From Candidatus Gemmiger stercorigallinarum (GTDB lineage Bacteria; Bacillota; Clostridia; Oscillospirales; Ruminococcaceae): a stretch of 54,067 nucleotides of DNA. Below are positions 9,452 to 16,256 of the stretch, in pieces; the first letter of the stretch is position 1, and the number at the start of each line of letters is the position of its first letter. The notes beneath the pieces were generated by a model. That model did no database searches. It was given only the letters and a program-made list of their open reading frames with translations, and was not told the DNA's origin. The position numbers and the translations under genes were made by a program. The stretch covers positions 1 through 54,067 of the forward strand of contig DWWX01000009.1 of assembly GCA_019119495.1 (NCBI GenBank), written 5' to 3'.

Positions 9452-10243
9452 TTACACCCCAAACACCCGGCGGGCGTTGGCGGCGGTCAGGGTCAGCACC
9501 TGCTGGGCAGGCATCTCCCACAGTGTGCCGATGTACTCGGCCACATGGGCGATGTTGCGGCTGTCGTTGCGCTTGCCCCGCACCGGGGTGGGGGACATGT
9601 AGGGGCAGTCGGTCTCCAGCACGGCGGCCTCGTGCGGGATGGCGGCCAGCACTTTGGCCGCCCGCTTGGCCCCCTTGTAGGTCACCGCGCCGCCAAAGCC
9701 CAGGCACATGCCCTGGTCCACCAGCCAGGCGGCGTCCTCGGCGCTGCCGCTGTAACAGTGCAGCACGCCGCGGGGCTTGTACTTTTTCAGCAGCTCGTAG
9801 GTCTCGGCGTGGGCTTCCCGGTCGTGGACGGAAACCGGCAGGTCCAGCTCGGCGGCCAGCCGCAGCTGCGCTTCAAACAGGTCGTATTGCTCCTGCGCGG
9901 GCAGCGGCCAGTGGTGGTCCAGGCCGATCTCGCCCACGGCGGCCACGGCCGGGTCATCGAACAGCGGGCGCATCGCGGCCAGCTCGGCCCGCCAGTCGCC
10001 GTGGTAGACGGCCACGGTGGGGGCGTTTTCCTCGCCCAGGCTTTCGGGATGGATGCCCAGCGCCGCGTGGACAAACGGGTACTTGTGCGCCAGCGCCAGC
10101 ACGCGGGGCGCGTCGCCGGAATGGGTGGCGCACTCCAGCACGCCGGTCACGCCGGCGGCGGGCAGCGCCTGCATCAGCGCGTCCCGGTCCGGCTCAAACT
10201 GGCGGGAGCAGTAATGGGCGTGGGTGTCAAAAATGTCCGTCAT
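9452..10243 (-). CDS. tatD: TatD-family metal-dependent hydrolase
   Basis: A 263-residue TIM-barrel amidohydrolase. Metal ligands are visible in order: FDTHAH, GEIGLDHHW, SVHDREAH, LHCYSG and LETDCPYMSP. TatD enzymes are metal-dependent DNases linked to DNA repair. The ATG at 10243 follows AAAGGAG. It starts only two bases after the stop of the EamA transporter, so the pair is translationally linked, although the functions are unrelated. Confidence 0.95.
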   Translation of the reverse strand: MTDIFDTHAHYCSRQFEPDRDALMQALPAAGVTGVLECATHSGDAPRVLALAHKYPFVHAALGIHPESLGEENAPTVAVYHGDWRAELAAMRPLFDDPAVAAVGEIGLDHHWPLPAQEQYDLFEAQLRLAAELDLPVSVHDREAHAETYELLKKYKPRGVLHCYSGSAEDAAWLVDQGMCLGFGGAVTYKGAKRAAKVLAAIPHEAAVLETDCPYMSPTPVRGKRNDSRNIAHVAEYIGTLWEMPAQQVLTLTAANARRVFGV

Positions 10244-10245
10244 GT

Positions 10246-11211
10246 TCAGTCTCCTTTGTGCGGGGCGGGGCGCAGGTTGACCAGCCAGATGCCGGCGCAG
10301 ACCAGCGCCAGCGCAGCCAGGTAGCGCCAGTCGGCCAGTGTTTCGCCGTTCAGCAGCGCCGACAGCAGCACCGTCACCACCGGGATCAGCAGCCCGAACA
10401 CCGCGATGCGGGATACGGGGTTGTTTTTCATCAGCAGCGCCCACAGCACATAGCCGGCGCCGGAGATGAAGGCAAGGAACAAGAGCACCGGCAGCGCGCC
10501 GGCGGCCTGGGGGCGCAGCCTGCCGCCCATGGCAAGGCCCAGCAGCGCCAGCGCGCCGCCGCCAGCGCCCAGGTTCAGGCAGCAGACGGCAAAGCTGTCG
10601 GCCTTGCGGGTGACGCGCTTGTTCCACGGCCCTGCCGCGGCAAACACCGCGGCGGCCCCCAGCATGGCAAGCATGCCGGGCAGGCTGCCGCCCTCGCTGC
10701 CGGTGACGCTGGCGGCCAGCACCCCGGCAAAGCCCAGCGCGCAGCCCAGCAGCTTGCGGGGCGTCAGGCGGTCGCTGCCGCCGCAGAGAAAATGGGCCAG
10801 GATCACACCCCAAAAGCTCTGGGTGCTGTTCAGGATGCTGCCCAGCGCGCCGGTCAGCACCGCGGCGGCGCTGTAATACAGCGCATACTGCAGGCCGGTC
10901 TGCCACAGGCCCAGGGCGCAGCACTCAGCCAGCAGCCGGCCGCAGGGGAACCGGGGCGGCCGCCGGTTGACCAGCAGGCCGCACAGCCAGACCAGCGCCG
11001 CCGCCAGCACGAACCGCACCCCGGCAAAGACCAGGATGGAGGCGGTGTCGCCGCTGCCGATGGCGTACAGCCGGTAGCCCAGTTTGATAAAGGGGAACGC
11101 CGCGCCCCACAGGCAGTTGCACAGCACCGCCAGGGCCACCGCGGCGGCGGGCCTGGCAAACAGCGCGTCCAGCCGGGCGGGCCGGCTTGCGGGCAAATCG
11201 GGTCGGGACAA
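10246..11211 (-). CDS. EamA/DMT-family transporter
   Basis: A 321-residue membrane protein with about ten hydrophobic segments in two repeated halves, opening with NCLWGAAFPFIKLGY, typical of drug/metabolite exporters of the EamA type. Substrate unknown; relatives export amino acids or metabolites. The best start is TTG at 11211, because GGGAGG lies seven bases upstream; longer in-frame starts lack a ribosome site. tatD follows after two bases. Confidence 0.88.
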   Translation of the reverse strand: MSRPDLPASRPARLDALFARPAAAVALAVLCNCLWGAAFPFIKLGYRLYAIGSGDTASILVFAGVRFVLAAALVWLCGLLVNRRPPRFPCGRLLAECCALGLWQTGLQYALYYSAAAVLTGALGSILNSTQSFWGVILAHFLCGGSDRLTPRKLLGCALGFAGVLAASVTGSEGGSLPGMLAMLGAAAVFAAAGPWNKRVTRKADSFAVCCLNLGAGGGALALLGLAMGGRLRPQAAGALPVLLFLAFISGAGYVLWALLMKNNPVSRIAVFGLLIPVVTVLLSALLNGETLADWRYLAALALVCAGIWLVNLRPAPHKGD

Positions 11212-11474
11212 AAGGCAGACCTCCCGGCAAAAGCGGAGCAAGCATAAGGACGCTTTGGGGTTGCCGCGCGAGCGGCAAAACTGCAAAGCAGCAAAATCGC
11301 AAAAACAGGTTGGCGGCAAGGCGCCGGAACGCCGGCGTCCTTTGGGGACACCAGGCGGCGGCAACGCAGCCAACGGCCTGCTTTTGGCAAATCGAGCGGC
11401 AATGCTTCCCTGTGCGCACTCCGCTCAGGGCGCAGCCGCGGCGGACGCCGGGCGCGCCCGAGATCGGGCGACAG
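11212..11474. other. Gene-free interval upstream of the EamA transporter
   Basis: About 260 bases without a supportable gene. It holds short inverted repeats (for example GCCGC-TCGC-GCGGC on the minus strand near 11261-11274, and CGCCGGAACGCCGGCG near 11321-11336) resembling the palindromic repeats seen elsewhere in the window. No clear promoter was found. Confidence 0.4.
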
Positions 11475-11515
11475 AAAACTGCCGCCGCCGGCGCGATCCC
11501 GGCCGGCAGCGGCAG
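11475..11515 (-). terminator. Terminator of metG
   Basis: Minus-strand 14-base stem with one mismatch (11502-11515 with 11479-11492) followed by four T, seven bases after the metG stop. Confidence 0.8.
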
Positions 11516-11521
11516 AAAAAC

Positions 11522-13528
11522 TCAGTGGATGCGGCTGCCGGCCTTGACCTCGGCAGGGAAGAAGGGGATGACGCAGCCGCCGTCCTCGGTGTCGGCGGCA
11601 ACGACCATGCCCTCGCTGACGTACTTGCCCTTCATCATCGGGCGGGGGGCCAGGTTTGCCACGATGGCGACTTTTTTGCCCACCAGGTCCTCCGGCTTGT
11701 ACCACTTGGCAATGCCGGACAGGATGCAGCGTTCCCGCTCGCCGTCAAAGACGGTCAGGTGCAAAAGCTTTTTGCTCTCCTTCATGGCCTCGCAGGCGCG
11801 GATCTCGGCCACCCGCAGCTCGGTTTTCATAAAGTCGTCAAAGCTGATCTCCGGCTCGTGGTCGGTGATCTCGGCGGGGGCGTCGGCGGGCCGGGCCGAT
11901 GCCTGCTCCGGCTGGGCGGCCTGGGCGGCGGCCTTCTGGGCGGCCTCCAGGGCTTCCAGCTCGGCCAGCTCCTTCTTGGCGTCGATGCGGGGGAAGATGT
12001 TCTCGCCCTTGTGCAGCGTGCAGGCGGCGGGCAGCGCGCCGAACGCGGCGGCGCTGTCCCAGCTGCGCAGGCTGCTGTCGGTCACGCCCAGCTGGGCAAA
12101 GATCTTGTCGCAGGCGGCAGGCATAAAGGGCTGCAGCAGCGTGGCACAGATGCGCAGCGTTTCGGCCAGGTTGTACAGCACGCGGGCCAGGCGGGGGCGG
12201 TTGGCCTCGTCCTTGGCCAGCACCCAGGGCGCGGTCTCGTCGATGTACTTGTTGGCGCGGGCAATGACGGCGAATACGTCGGCCAGCGCGTTCTGGAAGG
12301 CGTATTTCTCCATCTGGGCCTCGTACTTGCCGCGCAGGCCGTTTGCCATGGCCAGCAGCTCGGCATCCTCCGGGCCTTCGGCCTGTTCGGCGGGCAGCGT
12401 GCCGCCGAAATACTTGTCCGCCATGGCGGTGGTGCGGGACAGCAGGTTGCCCAGGTCGTTGGCCAGGTCCATGTTGATGCGGTTGATCAGCAGCTCGTTG
12501 GAGAAGTTGCCGTCGGTGCCAAAGGGGAAGTCCCGCAGCAGGAAGTAGCGCAGCGCGTCGGCGCTGTACCGCTCGGCCAGGATGTAGGGGTCCACCACGT
12601 TGCCCTTGGACTTGGACATCTTGCCGCCGTCCAGCAGCAGCCAGCCGTGGCCGAACACCTGCTTGGGCAGGGGCATCTCCATGCTCATCAGCATGGCGGG
12701 CCAGATGATGGAGTGGAACCGCACGATCTCCTTGCCCACAAAGTGGACGTCGGCGGGCCAGAAGGTCTGGTAGTCGCTGTCGGGGTAGCGGTCGTTCATA
12801 AAGCCCAGGGCGGTGGTGTAGTTGAACAGCGCGTCGATCCACACATAGACCACGTGCTTGGGGTCAAAGTCCACCGGCACGCCCCAGTTGAAGCTGGTGC
12901 GGCTGACGCACAGGTCCTCCAGCCCCTTGTCGATGAAGTTGTTGACCATCTCGTTGACGCGGGAGCGGGGCTGCAAAAAGTCGGTGTTCACCAAAAGGTC
13001 GCGCACCCGGTCGGCGTACTTGGACAGGCGGAAGAAGTAGGCTTCCTCCTCGGCGTCCACCACGGGGCGGCCGCAGTCGGGGCAGCAGCCGTTGACCAGC
13101 TGGCTCTCGGTCCAGAAGCTCTCGCAGGGGGTGCAGTACTTGCCCTTGTAGGTGCCCTTGTAGATGTCGCCCTTGTCGTACATCTTTTTGAAGATCTTCT
13201 GGATGGCGGCCACGTGGTAGTCGTCGGTGGTGCGGATGAACCGGTCGTAGCTGATCTCCATCAGCTTCCACAGGTCCTTGACGCCGCGGGGGCCTTCGAC
13301 GATATTGTCCACAAACTGCTGGGGGGTGACGCCGGCTTCCCTCGCTTTCAGCTCGATCTTCTGGCCGTGCTCGTCGGTGCCGGTCAGGAACATGACCTTG
13401 CAGCCCTGCAGCCGCTTGTAGCGGGCCATGGCGTCGGTGGCGACGGTGCAGTAGGTGTGGCCGATGTGCAGCTTGTCGCTGGGGTAATAGATCGGCGTGG
13501 TGATGTAGAATTTCTTCTGGTTCTCCAT
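11522..13528 (-). CDS. metG: Methionyl-tRNA synthetase with C-terminal tRNA-binding domain
   Basis: A 668-residue class I synthetase that charges tRNA-Met for initiation and elongation. Near the start KLHIGHTYC carries the HIGH motif. A zinc-knuckle segment (CTPCESFW...CCPDCGRP) follows, then KMSKSKGN. The last 110 residues form an EMAP-II/Trbp111-like domain (FMKTELRVAEIRACEAMKES) that binds tRNA and helps dimerise. The ATG at 13528 has GAAGGAGAG upstream. The gene has its own promoter and a leader with a short ORF and a terminator-like hairpin, so attenuation is likely. Confidence 0.98.
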   Translation of the reverse strand: MENQKKFYITTPIYYPSDKLHIGHTYCTVATDAMARYKRLQGCKVMFLTGTDEHGQKIELKAREAGVTPQQFVDNIVEGPRGVKDLWKLMEISYDRFIRTTDDYHVAAIQKIFKKMYDKGDIYKGTYKGKYCTPCESFWTESQLVNGCCPDCGRPVVDAEEEAYFFRLSKYADRVRDLLVNTDFLQPRSRVNEMVNNFIDKGLEDLCVSRTSFNWGVPVDFDPKHVVYVWIDALFNYTTALGFMNDRYPDSDYQTFWPADVHFVGKEIVRFHSIIWPAMLMSMEMPLPKQVFGHGWLLLDGGKMSKSKGNVVDPYILAERYSADALRYFLLRDFPFGTDGNFSNELLINRINMDLANDLGNLLSRTTAMADKYFGGTLPAEQAEGPEDAELLAMANGLRGKYEAQMEKYAFQNALADVFAVIARANKYIDETAPWVLAKDEANRPRLARVLYNLAETLRICATLLQPFMPAACDKIFAQLGVTDSSLRSWDSAAAFGALPAACTLHKGENIFPRIDAKKELAELEALEAAQKAAAQAAQPEQASARPADAPAEITDHEPEISFDDFMKTELRVAEIRACEAMKESKKLLHLTVFDGERERCILSGIAKWYKPEDLVGKKVAIVANLAPRPMMKGKYVSEGMVVAADTEDGGCVIPFFPAEVKAGSRIH

Positions 13529-13558
13529 GGGCGCATCTCTCCTTCTCGCAGTGGGGAC

Positions 13559-13596
13559 AAAACAAAACGGCAGCGGCGCGTTCGGCGCCCTGCCGT
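13559..13596 (-). terminator. Attenuator-like terminator in the metG leader
   Basis: On the minus strand a GC-rich stem with one bulge (13596 down to 13567) closes on a GAAC-type loop and is followed by TTTTGTTTT. It lies between the metG promoter and metG, 30 bases before the ATG. It can therefore stop metG transcription or serve as the end of the upstream racemase transcript. No canonical T-box sequence (AGGGTGG.ACCGCG) is present. Confidence 0.7.
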
Positions 13597-13618
13597 CGTT
13601 GCTTTCAATTTCACCCTG

Positions 13619-13699
13619 TTACAGGCAGGGGAAAGCAGGCGCAGGCTGCCGAAGCGAACTGCACATGCGCACCATTCCATCACGGCGTTCAAAATCCAT
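13619..13699 (-). CDS. Putative 26-residue leader peptide of metG
   Basis: A short frame starting at ATG 13699 with AAAGGAG nine bases upstream and ending in TAA at 13621-13619. It encodes 26 residues, starting MDFERRDGMVRMCSS and ending FPCL, with methionines at positions 1, 9 and 12. It lies just downstream of the metG promoter and 22 bases upstream of the terminator-like hairpin. This geometry matches amino-acid-biosynthesis leader peptides, where ribosome stalling controls the hairpin. That reading is inferred; three Met codons is a modest enrichment. Confidence 0.5.
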   Translation of the reverse strand: MDFERRDGMVRMCSSLRQPAPAFPCL

Positions 13700-13735
13700 G
13701 ACAGCACGCTCCTTTCCCCCGTTGATAATATCTTC

Positions 13736-13764
13736 AGTATACCGGCGCAGGCCCGGCATGTCAA
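13736..13764 (-). promoter_or_regulatory. metG promoter
   Basis: Minus-strand perfect TTGACA (13764-13759), 17 bases, TATACT (13741-13736). The -35 box overlaps the stop codon of the upstream racemase gene. The start would be near 13729, giving a leader of about 200 bases to metG. Confidence 0.85.
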
Positions 13765-14489
13765 GCAAAATCGTCAAAGCCCACCGGCTCCACGCCGCAG
13801 GCCCGCAGCGCCGCCCGGCACAGGATCTCGGTGCTGTCGATGAAAAACGGGCCCAGGTGCTCGTCCCGCTTGATCAGGCTCAGCTCGGTGCAGCCCAGGA
13901 CCGCCATGTCGCAGCCCTGCTGTTCCAGGTCGGCCACCACGGCGCCGAACTGCGCCATGTCCGCCCGGCGGCCCTGCTTGATCTGGCCGTAGATCAGGCT
14001 GGTCACGTCCTGCTGGCGGGCGGGGCAGGGGGCGGCCCAGTCCAGGCCGGCCTCGCCGCACATCAGCTGGTAGGTGCCGGCCAGCAGGGTGCCCTCGGTG
14101 GCCAGGATGCCCAGCTTTTTGCAGCCGCGGGCTTTGGCCTCGGCCACGGTCAGCCGGGGCATGTTCAGCACCGGCACCGGCAGCGCGGCGGCCAGCCGGT
14201 CATAAAAGTAGTGGGCGGTGTTGCAGGGGATGGCCAGCACGGTGGCGCCGTAGGCCACCAGGCTGCGGCCGTCCTGTTCCATCACCGCAAAGGGATCGTC
14301 GGTGCTTTCGCCCTTGATGTAGGCGGTGCGGTCCGGCGTGGATGCCCGCGAGGAGATCACCACGTCGATGTGGTCCTGGTCCCGGCTGGCCGGTGTGTGG
14401 TCAATGAGCATCTGGTACAGGTAGCAGCTTGCCGCCGGGCCCAGCCCGCCCAACACGCCCAGCACCGGGCGCTTTTCTGTCTGTGCCAT
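13761..14489 (-). CDS. Aspartate/glutamate racemase family protein
   Basis: A 242-residue cofactor-independent racemase. The two catalytic cysteines are in VLAIPCNTAHYF and AVLGCTELSLI, and the N-terminus GVLGGLGPAAS is typical of aspartate racemases (RacD/YgeA). It would interconvert L- and D-aspartate or a related amino acid. It is distinct from murI at 18504-19364, which is the likely wall-specific glutamate racemase. The ATG at 14489 is preceded by AGAGGAGGT. The gene has its own promoter at 14529-14557. Confidence 0.92.
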   Translation of the reverse strand: MAQTEKRPVLGVLGGLGPAASCYLYQMLIDHTPASRDQDHIDVVISSRASTPDRTAYIKGESTDDPFAVMEQDGRSLVAYGATVLAIPCNTAHYFYDRLAAALPVPVLNMPRLTVAEAKARGCKKLGILATEGTLLAGTYQLMCGEAGLDWAAPCPARQQDVTSLIYGQIKQGRRADMAQFGAVVADLEQQGCDMAVLGCTELSLIKRDEHLGPFFIDSTEILCRAALRACGVEPVGFDDFA

Positions 14490-14528
14490 GCCGCACCTCC
14501 TCTGGCTTTCGCCCTGCAAGATAACCTT

Positions 14529-14557
14529 ATTATAAGGCGGAGGGGAAAAATATGCAA
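14529..14557 (-). promoter_or_regulatory. Promoter of the racemase gene
   Basis: Minus-strand TTGCAT (14557-14552), 17 bases, perfect TATAAT (14534-14529), about 40 bases upstream of the ATG. It lies just after the terminator of the large RNA. Confidence 0.8.
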
Positions 14558-14617
14558 GGCGGGCCCTGTTCCGGGGCCTGTTTGCGGTGATGCGGGCAAA
14601 GCGGGCAGGCGGGCAGC

Positions 14618-14652
14618 AAAAAGGTGGGGCGCACAGAAATGTGCGCCCCACC
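14618..14652 (-). terminator. Strong terminator of the large noncoding RNA
   Basis: Perfect 13-bp stem (14640-14652 with 14623-14635), four-base loop, then five T on the minus strand. No protein gene ends near it, so it marks the 3' end of the noncoding transcript. Confidence 0.93.
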
Positions 14653-15461
14653 GGTCTTACATCTTCGGAGTCATAGCCTCTTACCTGTGATTCACTGGTT
14701 TACGGATCGCTCATTTCTGAGCTTCAGATTCCGAATAGCTTGTGAGTCATTATCCGTTTTGGAAACCTGCTGAAATTTTGTTTGCTCCAGAGCTTTTGTT
14801 TGGAAGGTCCCGTGCTTTCGATTCAACTTGGCTGTCAACGATGCTTTTTGTGGAAGCTGTCTTTTCAAACCTGAGATCGGAAACTTAACTGAGATAATAT
14901 GGCAGGTATGCCATTTGTTTCAGTGTATCGTGAACTTTCGCTGTGATCCGGAGTATTCAGCGCCCTTTTGCCGATATGCTGCCGGGTTTTGCGGCATATC
15001 GTTTGTATTTGACTGATATACCAAGAAACTCTGTACCCTGCGGTGTCTTTGAAACTATCTCGGATAACCTGGGAGTGGTTCCGGCCTGAAATCAGGAACC
15101 AGCCAACGACGGAAACCGTTTACCGGCCGTTCATACGGCGGGACTTTCCTTTGGTTGGGATAACGTACAAGGTTCGATGCCGAGGAAATATTCCTCTTAC
15201 TCTAGTACATTGGAGTAACTCCTTGTTCGGTTAGATGAACCCCTTTGAACATATCTCAAAGCTGAGAATTTTCTGTTTTATGGGGCGGCGGATACGATTT
15301 GGTTTTGCCTTTTTTGTCCGTCACCATCTAATCTATATCAAAGCTGTCTTTCTTTGACAGGCCCTGGGATTGCATTTTGATCGATTTTCTGAACCGATGC
15401 ATCATTATCTTTGCTTCTGTACAGGTTATGACCTGCGGCTCTTGATGTGGTCCAGTTCGTC

Positions 15462-15512
15462 TCAGCAAGCCCAGGCCTGCCGGTGATGAATGGGATCTTT
15501 AAAGTTTGCCAT
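15462..15512 (-). CDS. Possible 16-residue micro-ORF inside the large RNA
   Basis: A perfect AAAGGAGG lies nine bases before an ATG at 15512 that opens a frame of 16 codons (MANFKDPIHHRQAWAC) ended by TGA. A perfect Shine-Dalgarno is unexpected in a purely structural RNA, but purine-rich sequence makes chance occurrence plausible. The peptide has no known relative that I can name. Confidence 0.25.
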   Translation of the reverse strand: MANFKDPIHHRQAWAC

Positions 15513-16063
15513 TGGCCTGAGCCTCCTTTCTTACGAATCCTGCCGGCACGCCTCTTTGTTACAACTTGTCAAAAACCCTCGGCGTTTTGTCTTTCTTTTC
15601 TGGATCTTTTAAGGTGTTTCTCTGTCGTCTCTTTCCGGTATATCCAATATTTCTTTTTTTGCCTTTTCTTTCTTTTCCGGTTTTTCTGCCGGCAGGGAAC
15701 TCTTACTTTCGTATTCTTCAGATCCTCTTACCATTTGGGGTTCCATCTGCCTTATCCGGGAAAGATTTTCTTCGTTCCTTTTTGGGGAACAATGTCGATC
15801 TTTTTTCCGTTTTGGCTTTTGGTCTGCCTTTTCCAGAGGGGAAGAGATTTGATTTCGGAACTTTGCCTGCTGCTTGAAACTGGTTTTGAAAAGTAAGGTT
15901 TGGAAGAAAACGGGATATGCTTTTGTGGAAAGAAACCGTTGGTCAGGAAATTGACCTTAAGCCTTTAGAAAAGATGTTCAAAACTCTCTGCCGAACCTTT
16001 TGAGAAGTGGGCTCTTGGAGTTTCTGTACTCCTTGTCTCCGGCTGTTTTCTTTCTGTGACTAT

Positions 16064-16092
16064 ACTATACCACGGCCCAAAGGCAGTGTCTA
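16064..16092 (-). promoter_or_regulatory. Proximal promoter of the large RNA
   Basis: Minus-strand TAGACA (16092-16087), 17-base spacer, TATAGT (16069-16064). Predicted start near 16057. Confidence 0.72.
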
Positions 16093-16140
16093 TTCGCAAA
16101 CCCGACAAGGTTGGAGTGATTTATTTGTGCAAATCACGGG

Positions 16141-16197
16141 TTGAAAATCCATATTTGATTGTGCTATACTATATTTGTTGCGGTGTATCCGTTTCAA
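16141..16197. promoter_or_regulatory. Overlapping promoter-like elements on both strands
   Basis: Minus strand: TTGAAA (16197-16192), 18 bases, TATAGT (16173-16168), a possible distal promoter of the large RNA. Plus strand: TTGAAA (16141-16146), 18 bases, TATACT (16165-16170), pointing toward the hairpin at 16203-16232, which would yield an RNA of only about 60 bases. The two -10 boxes overlap within CTATACTATAT. A 7-bp hairpin (16116-16137) follows on the minus transcript. Confidence 0.5.
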
Positions 16198-16202
16198 CAG
16201 CA

Positions 16203-16232
16203 AGGCCCGCCAGTTTTTCGACTGGCGGGCCT
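16203..16232 (-). terminator. Hairpin at the 3' end of argS
   Basis: Perfect 12-bp stem (16203-16214 with 16221-16232) 24 bases after the argS stop. The T tract is weak on both strands, so it may act as a modest or bidirectional terminator. Confidence 0.6.
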
Positions 16233-16256
16233 TTGTCTGTGCCGGGAAAAGCGGCG

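Larger units (their letters stand above)
14618..16057 (-). ncRNA. Candidate giant structured noncoding RNA (about 1.4 kb)
   Basis: A minus-strand unit running from a promoter at 16092-16064 to the terminator at 14652-14618. No minus-strand frame in it reaches 60 codons, and plus-strand frames are Phe/Leu/Ser-rich mirror artefacts. The transcribed strand is purine-rich with A-rich linkers, and GC is visibly lower than in the flanking genes. Perfect local hairpins occur throughout (plus coordinates): 16017-16032, 15941-15956, 15719-15749, 15344-15360, 15212-15222, 15182-15196, 15126-15139, 15077-15100, 14973-15000, 14900-14913, and 14709-14722, which has a GAAA tetraloop. A 7-bp long-range pairing (15971-15977 with 14659-14665) could close the ends. 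I cannot assign it to ROOL, GOLLD, OLE, RNase P, tmRNA or a group II intron. Existence as one RNA is inferred. Confidence 0.72.

Noticed and set aside
7606-11247. 1213-residue plus-strand ORF
   Set aside because: Spans the antisense of a membrane protein, tatD and the EamA transporter; Gln/Gly/Ala-rich shadow.
13529-13760. T-box riboswitch upstream of metG
   Set aside because: The invariant T-box stretch AGGGTGG.ACCGCG and a Met specifier loop in proper context are missing; only a terminator-like hairpin remains.
11084-13843. 919-residue plus-strand ORF
   Set aside because: Antisense of metG; Val/Gly/His-rich artefact.
15141-15150. RNase P-like AGGAAAGTCC in the large RNA
   Set aside because: The decamer matches conserved region I of RNase P RNA, but none of the other universally conserved segments follow in order.
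15447-15896. Plus-strand 149-residue ORF in the noncoding interval
   Set aside because: Phe/Leu/Ser-rich low-complexity product, no ribosome binding site; it is the mirror of purine-rich RNA, whose complement rarely contains stop codons.
14618-16057. Group II intron or tmRNA
   Set aside because: No domain V-like hairpin with AGC triad, no intron-encoded reverse transcriptase, no tRNA-like ends or tag frame were found.
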